The position numbers and the translations under genes are program-made. DNA of 64,000 nt, from NCBI GenBank assembly GCA_905479575.1, contig CAJQNB010000002.1, positions 1 through 64,000 of the forward strand, read 5' to 3'. This document shows, one piece after another, positions 33,845 to 42,680 of this stretch. Each line of letters opens with the position of its first letter. Position 1 is the stretch's first letter. Below the pieces are notes generated by a model, which was not told the origin of the DNA, searched no databases, and worked only from the letters and a program-made list of their open reading frames with translations. This DNA is from an uncultured Pseudophaeobacter sp. (GTDB lineage Bacteria > Pseudomonadota > Alphaproteobacteria > Rhodobacterales > Rhodobacteraceae).

Positions 33845-34801
33845 ATGCCGCGTCTCTGGCTGCTGATCTGCCTCTGTTTGATCCTTCTGCTATCCGTGTT
33901 GTCCATCTTTGTCGGGGTGATTGACCTTACCCCGGTGGCGCTGTTGCGGGATCCAGAGGCGCTGCAATTGCTGGCGGTCAGCCGCCTGCCGCGTACCGCT
34001 GCGGCGGTGCTGACCGGCTGTTCTATGGCGGTCAGCGGCCAGATCATGCAGATCCTGGTACGCAATAAATTTGTCGAGCCCATCAGTGCAGGCACAGGGC
34101 AGGCGGCGGCGCTGGGCATATTGTTGTCTGTCTTGCTGTTCCCGGCCGCGGGTCTTGCGGTCAAGATGAGCTTGGCCGCCGTCACCGCACTGCTGGGGAC
34201 GCTTGGGTTTTTGGCCCTGGTGCAGCGCTTGCCCCCAACCGAGCCCCTATTGGTGCCGCTGGTGGGGCTGGTCTATGGCGGGATCCTGGGCGCGGTGATG
34301 GTGTTCATCGCCTATCAGGTGGATCTGCTCCAATACATTGATGTCTGGATGTTGGGCGAGTTTTCTGGCGTGATGCGAGGCCGATATGAGCTGTTGTGGC
34401 TAGCGGGGATCGCTGCCTTTGTCAGCTATCTGATTGCTGATCAATTTGCCATTTTGGGGCTAGGGCGCGACATGAGCCTGAGCCTCGGCCTCAACCATCG
34501 CCAAGTCATGGCCATGGGGCTGCTCTGTGTCTCGGTGGTGTCTGCCCTTACGGTGGTGACAGTGGGCATGTTGCCCTTTGTTGGGCTGATCATTCCCAAT
34601 CTGATCAGCCGCCAACTGGGCGATAACCTGCGGGCGACCCTGCCGGTGACGGCGCTGTTGGGCGGGGTTTTTGTGCTGGGCTGCGATATCCTGGCCCGGA
34701 TTGTGCGCCATCCCTATGAGGTGCCGGTGGGCACGATCTTTGGGGTGCTGGGCACGCTGGCCTTTTTGTGGCTGATCTATGCGAGGCCGCGCAATGCTTA
34801 G
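33845..34801 (+). CDS. Iron-siderophore ABC importer permease 1 (FecCD family)
   Basis: 318 residues, about ten membrane helices of the BtuC/FecCD family. Family motifs VSRLPRTAAAVLTGCSMAVSG and the cytoplasmic coupling region near PFVGLIIPNLISR are visible. It starts three bases after the binding-protein stop. It forms a heterodimeric channel with the next permease. Confidence 0.9.
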   Translation: MPRLWLLICLCLILLLSVLSIFVGVIDLTPVALLRDPEALQLLAVSRLPRTAAAVLTGCSMAVSGQIMQILVRNKFVEPISAGTGQAAALGILLSVLLFPAAGLAVKMSLAAVTALLGTLGFLALVQRLPPTEPLLVPLVGLVYGGILGAVMVFIAYQVDLLQYIDVWMLGEFSGVMRGRYELLWLAGIAAFVSYLIADQFAILGLGRDMSLSLGLNHRQVMAMGLLCVSVVSALTVVTVGMLPFVGLIIPNLISRQLGDNLRATLPVTALLGGVFVLGCDILARIVRHPYEVPVGTIFGVLGTLAFLWLIYARPRNA

Positions 34802-35738
34802 GCTCCGTTTCCTCTGGCTGATCCTCGCTCTTGTTGTGGTCTCGGCGCTGTTTCTGACCCTTGAGGCCAAGGGAAGCTGGAGCTTTACCCTATGGTTTCG
34901 GGGCCAAAAATTGGCCAGTCTTTTGCTTATTGGAGCCGCGGTCTCAACCGCGACCATCCTGTTTCAGACCATCACCCATAACCGTATTCTGACCCCCTCC
35001 ATCATGGGGTTTGATGCGCTGTTCCTGTTGATCCTGACCTTGATGATCTTTGGGATGGGGGCAGGGAGCTATGCGCAGATGCCCAAGGTGACGCTGTTCC
35101 TGATCAATCTGATCCTGCTGACGCTGGCTTCGGTTGCGTTGTTTACCCTGCTGCTGCGCGACCAACGCAGTGATCTGATGCGCATGGTGCTGACCGGCAT
35201 CATATTGGGGGTGCTGTTCCGTTCGCTGGTTCTGTTTATCCAAAGGCTGATTGACCCAAACGAGTTTGCGGTGCTGCAGTCGGCCTCCTTTGCACGCTTT
35301 AACAAGGCCGACCCGGATCTTTTACTGGTGAGCGCTGTTCTGGTCTGTCTGGCCGGGGGCGCTATTTGGCGGATGCGTCATCGGCTTGATGTTCTGGCGC
35401 TGGGTGAGGTGCTGCCGGTCAGTCTGGGGGCGGATCCGCGGCGGGGGCAGCTCACGGTGTTGATGCTGATTTCGGTGCTGGTTTCGGTCTCGACTGCGCT
35501 GGTGGGGCCGGTGGCATTCCTGGGGCTTTTGGTCAGCAGCCTGACGTACCGCGTGATCCCCAGCTGGCACCATGGCCATATTCTGCCTGCGGCCATTTTG
35601 ATTGGCGGCATCACATTGGTGGGCGGGCAATTGGTGCTGGAGCGCATCTTGCACTTTGAAACTCCGCTTGCCGTTGTGGTGGAATGCCTTGGCGGTTTGG
35701 TCTTTCTGATTTTGATCCTGCGAAAGGGCAGCACATGA
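34794..35738 (+). CDS. Iron-siderophore ABC importer permease 2 (FecCD family)
   Basis: 314 residues from ATG 34794, which overlaps the stop of the first permease (ATGCTTAG). FecCD motifs include LASLLLIGAAVSTATILFQ, GFDALFLL and VGPVAFLGLLVSSLTYR. It is more divergent than permease 1, as is usual for VctG/FatC-type partners. It overlaps the ATPase gene by four bases. Confidence 0.9.
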   Translation: MLRLRFLWLILALVVVSALFLTLEAKGSWSFTLWFRGQKLASLLLIGAAVSTATILFQTITHNRILTPSIMGFDALFLLILTLMIFGMGAGSYAQMPKVTLFLINLILLTLASVALFTLLLRDQRSDLMRMVLTGIILGVLFRSLVLFIQRLIDPNEFAVLQSASFARFNKADPDLLLVSAVLVCLAGGAIWRMRHRLDVLALGEVLPVSLGADPRRGQLTVLMLISVLVSVSTALVGPVAFLGLLVSSLTYRVIPSWHHGHILPAAILIGGITLVGGQLVLERILHFETPLAVVVECLGGLVFLILILRKGST

Positions 35739-36487
35739 TCCGCATCCGCAATGTCAGCCATCAGATTGCCGGGCAGCCCATCCTGCAAGGTGTAGACCTC
35801 GATATCCCGGATGGGGGGCTGACGGCGCTTGTGGGGCCCAATGGCGCGGGGAAATCAACGCTGCTGTCGCTGGTGGCACGCCTGCAGACCCTGCAAACAG
35901 GCCAGATTGAGATCAACGGCCAGGATTTACAGCAGATTAGCCATGGCGATCTGGCGCAGTTGCTGGCCATCCTGCCGCAGGTCCTGACCAGCACCCATCG
36001 CATCAGTGTCGAAGATCTGGTTGGCTTTGGCCGCTATCCCTACAGCCGGGGGCGTCTGGGACCAAAGGACCGAGCGGTTATCGCCGAGGTTCTGGAGAGC
36101 TTTGAGCTGCAAGAGATCAAACACCGGTTCCTGGATACCCTGTCGGGCGGTCAGCGTCAGCGCGCCTATACCGCCATGGCCTGGGCGCAGGATACCGAAT
36201 ATCTGCTGCTGGATGAGCCGTTGAACAATTTGGACATAGCCGCATCGCGCAGTCTGATGTCGCGGCTCAAAAGCCTGGCTGCACGGCAGAGGCGCACGAT
36301 TGTCATCGTCCTGCACGACATCAATTACGCAGCGGGCTATGCCGATCATATTGTCGCCATGAAGGCGGGGCGTGTTGTCACGGCGGGCCCGCCGCAGGAG
36401 GTGGTCAGTGAAGCCTTTTTGCATTCGGTCTTTGACACAGATGCCAGGGTGATAATGGCCGATGAAAGGCCGCTGGTGATCGTTTAA
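35735..36487 (+). CDS. Iron-siderophore ABC importer ATPase (FatE/VctC type)
   Basis: 250 residues from ATG 35735, overlapping the previous stop (ATGA). Walker A GPNGAGKST, signature LSGGQRQRAYTAMAWAQD, Walker B YLLLDEPLNNLD and switch HDINYA are all present. It energises the two FecCD permeases. A long gap of 155 bases separates it from the next receptor gene; AAAAAAGTATTTTTT at 36519-36533 there may form a weak terminator. Confidence 0.93.
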   Translation: MIRIRNVSHQIAGQPILQGVDLDIPDGGLTALVGPNGAGKSTLLSLVARLQTLQTGQIEINGQDLQQISHGDLAQLLAILPQVLTSTHRISVEDLVGFGRYPYSRGRLGPKDRAVIAEVLESFELQEIKHRFLDTLSGGQRQRAYTAMAWAQDTEYLLLDEPLNNLDIAASRSLMSRLKSLAARQRRTIVIVLHDINYAAGYADHIVAMKAGRVVTAGPPQEVVSEAFLHSVFDTDARVIMADERPLVIV

Positions 36488-36642
36488 CGCGCGCCGTTGC
36501 GACAGCAGGGCTCTGTTAAAAAAGTATTTTTTGCCAGGTCTTGAAGACTCATCCCCTAGCCCTTAACAGTTTGTGCCAGCCATTCTCTGCACCCCATGCA
36601 CGCAGGGACCAAGCCATTGAACCCATCCTTTAGGAGGCGAAA

Positions 36643-38613
36643 ATGGCCACTAAAAAACTCTCTCTATTTCTGTTGATGAGCACAGCCCTGGTGCCTGCCC
36701 TCGCGCCTGAACTGGCCGCGGCTGATGATATTCTGCTGGACCCAATCAATGTCACTGGCGACGTGGAAAACCAACACGGTACTGTATCATTGTCGGGGGA
36801 AACCCTCGAAGATCTGTCCCCCCGCGAGATGTCAGATCTGTTTGCCGGTGAAGCCTCGGTGATGAGCTCGGTCATCCCCACTGGCAACAAGACCTATGTG
36901 AATGGTCTGGACAGTTCGATGATGAACGTGACCATCGATGGCACCCTGCAGGGCGATGGCGTGTTCCACCATGCCACCACCGGCATGTATGACCCGGCCC
37001 TGTTTAAAGCTGCCACCATCAAACCCGGGGTTACCACAGCAGATCATGGGCCACGGGCCAACGCGGGGTCGATCGCTTACGAAACCAAGGATGCGGCGGA
37101 TTTGCTGCAGGAGGGCGATAATTTCGGCGGCGTGGCCAGCCTGTCCTATGACAGCAACAGCGCCGCCTTCCGCCGAGACCTGACCCTCTATGGTCGCCAA
37201 GGCGCCTTTGAATATATTCTTTATGGATCCAAGGCGACAGGCGATGACTATCAGGACGGCGCGGGCACGACCTATCGCGGTTCTGCCGCTGACCTGACCT
37301 CGTTTCTGGGTAAAATCGCCTATCAGTGGGACAATGGCTACCGTCTGGAGTTTTCGGGGTCCGAAAGCCAAGATAGCGGCTGGCGACAGGCGCGGCCGAA
37401 TTTTGGCGATCTGACCACGGCGGTGTTCCCTCTGTTTGACACCAAGGTCGAACAAAGCAACTACAGTCTGACCCTGAAGAATGAAAACGCCACCGGCGGG
37501 TTTTCTCCTGAGTTCCACCTTGGCTTTTCTTCCAGCTTGCTGGATCAGGGCGACCCGGTCGACCCGAGCTACACGCGGCCGTTGTGGGGCGGTGAGGTCG
37601 AGACCTGGAATGGTAAGATCCAGAATGAATTCCTGTTTGGCAACCACAGCCTGACAGCCGGGATCGACTTTTTTGAACAGCAAGGCGCCGGTGGGGCCAT
37701 TCAGGGCAGATATACAGACCCTGCATTGGTGGGGGGCTCTTTTGGACCCTATAGCGAAAAAACCAGAAATGTCGGGATTTTTGCCCAGATGCGGTCAGAG
37801 CTCTCGGATGTGTTCTCGCTGTCTTATGGTCTGCGCGCAGACCACCAGAACTTTACTGGCTGGGACGGGACCAAGCTTTCGGATGACGGCTTCTCGTACA
37901 ATATCTCGGGCAGCTATGCACTCAGCGATGCGGTGACACTCGAGGCCGCCTATTCCCAGGTCTGGGGCGGCTTTGAGCTGGGTGAAACCGCGATCATCAA
38001 CTACTCTTACCCTTGGGTGAACTACGCGGGGATGCAGGCGCAAGAGACGGAGAACCTGCGTATTGGGCTCAAGGTGAACACAGGCAATTGGGATGCGAGC
38101 TTTGCCCTGTTCCGCACCGATGCCGAGAATATTCGCACCCGCAACAGTGCCGATCAGGCGAGCGCCAGCAATATTGTCACTGAAGGCGTCGATGCGGCGC
38201 TGGGTTATAGTTTTGCGTCAGGTTATCTGCGCGGCACCTATAGCTATGCCGACGTGACCCAAGACGGCCAGATCTCCACTACCACCAACTACTATGCGGC
38301 GCAGCCCATGGGGCATATCCTGGCGATCCAGGGGGCTTTTGACGTGGCGACCGATTGGAGAGTTGGCGGCACCGCGGAGGCGGCCCTGTCGCTGGACCTC
38401 GCCAATGTCACATTGCCGGGATACGAGGTGGTCAATCTGTTCGCCGAGTATAAACCAGCCCGTGTTCAGGGACTTACCGTGCGTGCCGAGATCAACAATC
38501 TGTTCGATAGCTACTACATCTCACGCGCCACACAGGGCAGCGACAACGGTCGGGTTCTGGCCTATGGCGAGCCTGGACGGTCGCTTGCAGTCACCGCACG
38601 GCTGGCATTTTAA
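36643..38613 (+). CDS. TonB-dependent outer-membrane receptor (siderophore type), copy 2
   Basis: 656 residues. Signal peptide through about residue 27 (LAAADD). A possible TonB box (ILLDPINVTG) follows. The plug reads EMSDLFAGEASVMSS and GVFHHATTGMYDPALFKAAT. The C-terminal barrel strand is SLAVTARLAF. The ribosome site TAGGAGG precedes the ATG. It is paralogous to the receptor at 29912, and lies directly after a complete importer operon, so it probably supplies that importer. Confidence 0.92.
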   Translation: MATKKLSLFLLMSTALVPALAPELAAADDILLDPINVTGDVENQHGTVSLSGETLEDLSPREMSDLFAGEASVMSSVIPTGNKTYVNGLDSSMMNVTIDGTLQGDGVFHHATTGMYDPALFKAATIKPGVTTADHGPRANAGSIAYETKDAADLLQEGDNFGGVASLSYDSNSAAFRRDLTLYGRQGAFEYILYGSKATGDDYQDGAGTTYRGSAADLTSFLGKIAYQWDNGYRLEFSGSESQDSGWRQARPNFGDLTTAVFPLFDTKVEQSNYSLTLKNENATGGFSPEFHLGFSSSLLDQGDPVDPSYTRPLWGGEVETWNGKIQNEFLFGNHSLTAGIDFFEQQGAGGAIQGRYTDPALVGGSFGPYSEKTRNVGIFAQMRSELSDVFSLSYGLRADHQNFTGWDGTKLSDDGFSYNISGSYALSDAVTLEAAYSQVWGGFELGETAIINYSYPWVNYAGMQAQETENLRIGLKVNTGNWDASFALFRTDAENIRTRNSADQASASNIVTEGVDAALGYSFASGYLRGTYSYADVTQDGQISTTTNYYAAQPMGHILAIQGAFDVATDWRVGGTAEAALSLDLANVTLPGYEVVNLFAEYKPARVQGLTVRAEINNLFDSYYISRATQGSDNGRVLAYGEPGRSLAVTARLAF

Positions 38614-38638
38614 GCCACAGGCTTGGGCGGCGAAATCA

Positions 38639-38667
38639 ACGGTCCCGGATTTTCCGGGGCCGTTCTT
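38639..38667 (+). terminator. Probable terminator after receptor copy 2
   Basis: CGGTCCCGG / CCGGGGCCG pair around a short AT-rich loop, followed by a T-rich stretch (TTCTTGCTTTT). Confidence 0.6.
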
Positions 38668-38862
38668 GCTTTTGCTAAGGGAAAACGCAGGCAGGCCTGA
38701 AGCAGCAGGCGCCGATAAACCGCATAAAAACATGGCAAATCAGCAACAAGAAGACGCGCCGCCCCTGTCACTCTTGACCTTGCCTGCGGGAATACTTAGC
38801 GCAGCGATACCCAGCTCTCCGTCAGGCAAAAACAATAACCGCAGCATAGGCGGAGATGGGAT

Positions 38863-40962
38863 ATGCTTTTACACCGAACGACCGTTTCGATTTGGGCTTT
38901 GATGGCGGCAACGCCTCTTATGGCCCAGGTTGTTGACCTTCAAGAAATCAATGTCTCGGGCGAGACCGAGGAAGCCTACTTTGGCAAGAGCGTCGCGCTC
39001 GACACTGGAACCGTGTCAAAGACCGGCGACAGTATTCTGGAAACACCTCGCTCTGTCAGCGTGATCACCGCGCAGCAAATGGCCGAGCGTGGCGCGCAAA
39101 GTGTGGACCAGGTTCTGCAGTACTCGGCCGGGATTGTTGGCGGCCAGTGGGGCCAGGATGCCCGCTCAGATTGGTCCCTGATCCGTGGCTTTTCCCCCTC
39201 GACGCTGCACGACGGACTGCCCTCGCGCTATGGGTACTACAACGATACCAGACCTGAAACTTTTATGCTGAACAGTGTTGAGGTTCTCAAAGGTCCGGCC
39301 TCCGGGCTTTATGGCAGCGGCTCTGTTGGTGGGGTGGTCAATACCACCTCAAAAACAGCGGCGCAGGATGCCGATAACATGGTGCAGGTTCAGGCGGGCT
39401 CCAATGACCGCATGCAAATCGCCGGGGATGTTAGCGGCGATTTGAACGCGGCAGGCACGCTGCGCTATCGCTTTGTCGGGTTGCTGCGGGAATCCAAGGA
39501 TTCCGTTGATTTTTCCCAGGATGATGCCATTGCTTTGGCGCCTTCGATTACCTGGCGGCCCAGTGAAAGCACTGAGCTAACTGTGCTGGCCAACTATCAG
39601 AAGAACGATGGCAGCCCGCTGATCCAGTTTGCCTCGATCTATGGGACATTACTGCCGGCGACCGGCTTTGGCACCGGGACATATCTGGACAGTGATACCT
39701 TTATCGGTGAGCCGGGCTTTGACACCTATAACACCGAGCAGCGCGCGATCACAGCGATGTTCAAGCACCGCTTCAATGCGACCTGGAGCATGAATGCCAG
39801 TGCGCGCTACCTGGAGGGCGAGTCCCTGTATCAGCACGCCTGGTGGGCCTTTGATAACACTGGCAACGGGCGCTACAACCCGGATGGCACCATCAACCGG
39901 ACGTTTTACCGGGCTGAAAACGAGCTGAAGACCTGGGGGCTGGACAGCTATGCCACAGCTGAATACGGCCTGGGCGGCATCGAGATGCGCACCATTCTCG
40001 GAGCCAGCTATACCCAGGGCTACTATGACAGCGATACTGGCTATGGAACCCAGGTCGCCCCCATTGATCCGTTCAATCCAACCTATGGCGGTTTCAACCC
40101 AATCACGGTCACAGACACGGCGGGCAATACCATCACCGAATGGGGCGTCTATCTGCAGCAGCGTGCGGTTTTTCAGGATCGGCTCTTTGTGGATCTTGGT
40201 CTGCGCTACGGCGATATCGAGACCGGCACCAGCAATGGCAGCTTTGGTGCCACAACAGTGGCGGCACAGGACAGCGCCTGGAGCGGAAACGCGGCGGTGC
40301 TCTACCGCTTTGATAACGGGCTGGCGCCCTACCTCAGCTATGCTCAAAGCTTCCGGCAGGATGCCATTGGGGCGGATGTCAATGGTACCCCCTTCGAGCC
40401 AACCGAGGGAGAGCAGGTCGAGCTGGGTCTGAAGTACCAACCTGTGGGCACAGATACCCTGCTGACGGTCTCGGCCTTTGATCTGACCAAATCCAATCTG
40501 ACGGTGGCAGATCCCGCCAACCCCGGCTTTCAGGTGCAAACCGGAGAGGCACGTGCCAAGGGCTTTGAATTTGAGGCATTTCACCGCTTTGGCGATGTTT
40601 TGGTCAATTTTGCCTATACCTATCTCGATACCGAGGATGCCGACGGGGATTACATTGCTCAGGTGCCTAAAAACGCAGCCTCGCTTTGGGTGAACTACGA
40701 ACCGCTGGATGGAGCGATGGCGGGCTGGAAGCTGGGCGCGGGGATGCGCTACAACGGCGAGGCCTGGGGTGGTGCCAGCACCTATCTGACGCCGTCCTAT
40801 ACGCTTTATGACGCGGCAGTATCCTACGGCCGGGACAATTGGCTGGTGGCGCTGAATTTACGCAACCTCACAGATGAGCGCTACATGGCAACCTGCCAGT
40901 CCGGCTCTTGCTACTTTGGCGAAGGCAGAAATGTTGCCCTGACCCTGACCTCCAAATTCTAA
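38863..40962 (+). CDS. TonB-dependent siderophore receptor (FhuA/FoxA-like)
   Basis: 699 residues with GGAGATGGG upstream. Signal peptide to about PLMAQ; TonB box VDLQEINVSG. The plug has the canonical siderophore-receptor run ETPRSVSVITAQQMAERGAQ, then LIRGF and EVLKGPASGLYGSGSVGG. The barrel ends NVALTLTSKF. A cysteine pair (TCQSGSCYFG) near the C-terminus may form a disulfide. The type suggests a hydroxamate-like ligand. It is convergent with the operon holding TonB, ExbB/D and the second importer. Confidence 0.93.
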   Translation: MLLHRTTVSIWALMAATPLMAQVVDLQEINVSGETEEAYFGKSVALDTGTVSKTGDSILETPRSVSVITAQQMAERGAQSVDQVLQYSAGIVGGQWGQDARSDWSLIRGFSPSTLHDGLPSRYGYYNDTRPETFMLNSVEVLKGPASGLYGSGSVGGVVNTTSKTAAQDADNMVQVQAGSNDRMQIAGDVSGDLNAAGTLRYRFVGLLRESKDSVDFSQDDAIALAPSITWRPSESTELTVLANYQKNDGSPLIQFASIYGTLLPATGFGTGTYLDSDTFIGEPGFDTYNTEQRAITAMFKHRFNATWSMNASARYLEGESLYQHAWWAFDNTGNGRYNPDGTINRTFYRAENELKTWGLDSYATAEYGLGGIEMRTILGASYTQGYYDSDTGYGTQVAPIDPFNPTYGGFNPITVTDTAGNTITEWGVYLQQRAVFQDRLFVDLGLRYGDIETGTSNGSFGATTVAAQDSAWSGNAAVLYRFDNGLAPYLSYAQSFRQDAIGADVNGTPFEPTEGEQVELGLKYQPVGTDTLLTVSAFDLTKSNLTVADPANPGFQVQTGEARAKGFEFEAFHRFGDVLVNFAYTYLDTEDADGDYIAQVPKNAASLWVNYEPLDGAMAGWKLGAGMRYNGEAWGGASTYLTPSYTLYDAAVSYGRDNWLVALNLRNLTDERYMATCQSGSCYFGEGRNVALTLTSKF

Positions 40963-40990
40963 AACCATCCCAGATGCAACGTAAACAAAG

Positions 40991-41022
40991 ACCCCGCGCC
41001 CTGTTGATAGGGCGCGGGGTTT
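40991..41022. terminator. Bidirectional terminator between receptor and tonB
   Basis: ACCCCGCGCCCT / AGGGCGCGGGGT around a 6-base loop, followed by TTTCTT, between convergent genes. Confidence 0.9.
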
Positions 41023-41055
41023 CTTGTGGGGTGATGTTGGGGGAAGGGCGTGGCG

Positions 41056-41910
41056 CTACTTGGCAAAGCTCATCGGCAGGTTGAAGGTGAACTGAGAGGC
41101 ACCAATACCCTTGGGAGCTTTGGGAAATTTTCCGGCCCGGCTGACGGCCTTTAGCGCCGCCTGATCGAAGGCGGCAACGCCCGAAGATTTGGCGACCCGG
41201 TAGTTGACCAGCGTACCGTTGGCGGCCACCGTAATGCGCAAAACCACCCGGCCAGATCCGCGTGTCCCGGATGGGTAGCGTTTGCGCCGTTCAATCCGGG
41301 AGCGGATCTTTGCCCCCCAGATCGACTGAAGCTTTGCCCTTTGCCCTGCGGAGCTGGTGGCCGTTGTGGCACCGCCCGCGGCGCCGGCCTGAGCCCCTCC
41401 ACCAGATCCGGCAGCACGTTGTGCTGCGCGGCCAGCAGAGGTCTGATTGGAGGTCTGCGCTGTTGGCGGCGTCTCCACCGGTTTGGGCGCTGGCTTGGGG
41501 CGCGGTTTTGGTTCCGGCTTTGGTTCGGGTTTGGGCTCCGGTTCTGGCGGCGGGGGTGGGGGAGGCGTTGACTGATCAATCTCCACCACATCCGCCTCTT
41601 CTGGTTCCTCTAGGGCCACAAGCACAGCGGCACGGGGGGCATCGGTCAGTTCAAACTGGGGCATCTGCGGCGCATCTGTTGGTGTTCGCGGTTGTTCCAG
41701 GTCCGGTTTCACCATCTGCGGACGCGGCGGCGGGCGCTCCCAGGCCTCGACCATTTCAGCAACCGTGGCGCTGGCGGCTTCGATTGAGACCATGGCCTCG
41801 CCCCCGGCGCCGCTGGACTGCACGCCAGATTTCGGGGCCGAGGCAAAAAGGCTGACATGGATAAGCGCGGCCAGGCCTGCAAACAGGGTTATTTCTGCGG
41901 TACGTTTCAT
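41056..41910 (-). CDS. tonB: TonB energy transducer
   Basis: 284 residues. One N-terminal membrane anchor, then a Pro/Glu/Lys-rich periplasmic spacer (PPPPPPEPEPKPEPKPEP), a Gly/Ala-rich stretch, and the C-terminal TonB domain (GSGRVVLRITVAANGTLV, YRVAKSSGVAAFDQAAL). It links proton motive force harvested by ExbB/ExbD to the receptors in this region. Last gene of the nine-gene operon. The ATG overlaps the exbD stop by four bases. Confidence 0.92.
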   Translation of the reverse strand: MKRTAEITLFAGLAALIHVSLFASAPKSGVQSSGAGGEAMVSIEAASATVAEMVEAWERPPPRPQMVKPDLEQPRTPTDAPQMPQFELTDAPRAAVLVALEEPEEADVVEIDQSTPPPPPPPEPEPKPEPKPEPKPRPKPAPKPVETPPTAQTSNQTSAGRAAQRAAGSGGGAQAGAAGGATTATSSAGQRAKLQSIWGAKIRSRIERRKRYPSGTRGSGRVVLRITVAANGTLVNYRVAKSSGVAAFDQAALKAVSRAGKFPKAPKGIGASQFTFNLPMSFAK

Positions 41911-42302
41911 TGTGGTGTCACCACCAATTCGGCACGGGCAAGCCCCGCTGCCGCCAGCTTTTTCAGAATACCCGCCAGAGTGGTGGCTTCCAGTTTGGCG
42001 TCAGCCCGCAGCAGCACCATCGGAGTGTCGGCACTCACGCGCGCCAGCATCTCTAGCGCGGCCTCACCTTCGGCCCCGTCAAAATGCATCCGCCCCTCGG
42101 CATCTATGTAGAGCACAGGTTCAGCTTCGGCTTCTGCCTCAAGATTGGCACCGGGCGGCGTGACCTCAAAGGGTTCGGGCTGCGCCAGATGCGAGGTCAT
42201 CAGAAAGAAGATCAGCAGCAGAAACACCACATTGATCATCGGCACAATGGATTCCGCGCGAGGGCGTTTCACAGCAGGGGACAGGTCCATTGCGCGTCTC
42301 AC
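41907..42302 (-). CDS. exbD: ExbD-family protein with Asn in place of the membrane Asp
   Basis: 131 residues. A short cytoplasmic tail, one membrane helix and a periplasmic domain, as in ExbD. The helix begins IVPMINVVFLLLIFFLM: at N24 the family's protonatable Asp (E. coli ExbD D25) is replaced. It overlaps the next gene and the second exbD by four bases on each side. It may form a mixed ExbD dimer with the product of the following entry. Confidence 0.85.
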   Translation of the reverse strand: MRRAMDLSPAVKRPRAESIVPMINVVFLLLIFFLMTSHLAQPEPFEVTPPGANLEAEAEAEPVLYIDAEGRMHFDGAEGEAALEMLARVSADTPMVLLRADAKLEATTLAGILKKLAAAGLARAELVVTPQ

Positions 42303-42679
42303 TCCACCAGTACGACGTTGACCAGCCCGGCGTCGCGCAGCAGGGTGGTCACGTCGATGATACGTTGCAGATCGGCCCCATCGCGGCCGCGCAGGATGAG
42401 AATATCCTCCGGCGAGGACATCAGCGGCGCCAGCGCCAGGGGCAGGTGGCTGGCGGCGATCGGAACGCCATTCAGATCCAGATTACCCGCCCCAATCCCC
42501 ACCAGCCGTGGCGGTCCGGTGTATTCACCGCCGCGCCCGGCAAGGGGCAGTTCCAGCACCGCATCGCTGCCAAATCGTGATGCCAGCATAAAAAAGACCA
42601 GCAGCAAGAAGACCACGTCGATCATCGGGGTCAGGCTGGGTTTGCGCCTTGGGCGCCTGGCTTGGGTGAATTGCATCAC
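42299..42679 (-). CDS. exbD: ExbD-family protein with the canonical membrane Asp
   Basis: 126 residues of ExbD architecture. The helix reads LTPMIDVVFLLLVFFML with D21 at the proton-path position. The periplasmic part ends DLQRIIDVTTLLRDAGLVNV, a common ExbD/TolR end. It is translated between exbB (one-base gap) and the Asn-type exbD (four-base overlap). Confidence 0.88.
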   Translation of the reverse strand: MMQFTQARRPRRKPSLTPMIDVVFLLLVFFMLASRFGSDAVLELPLAGRGGEYTGPPRLVGIGAGNLDLNGVPIAASHLPLALAPLMSSPEDILILRGRDGADLQRIIDVTTLLRDAGLVNVVLVE

Positions 42680-42680
42680 C

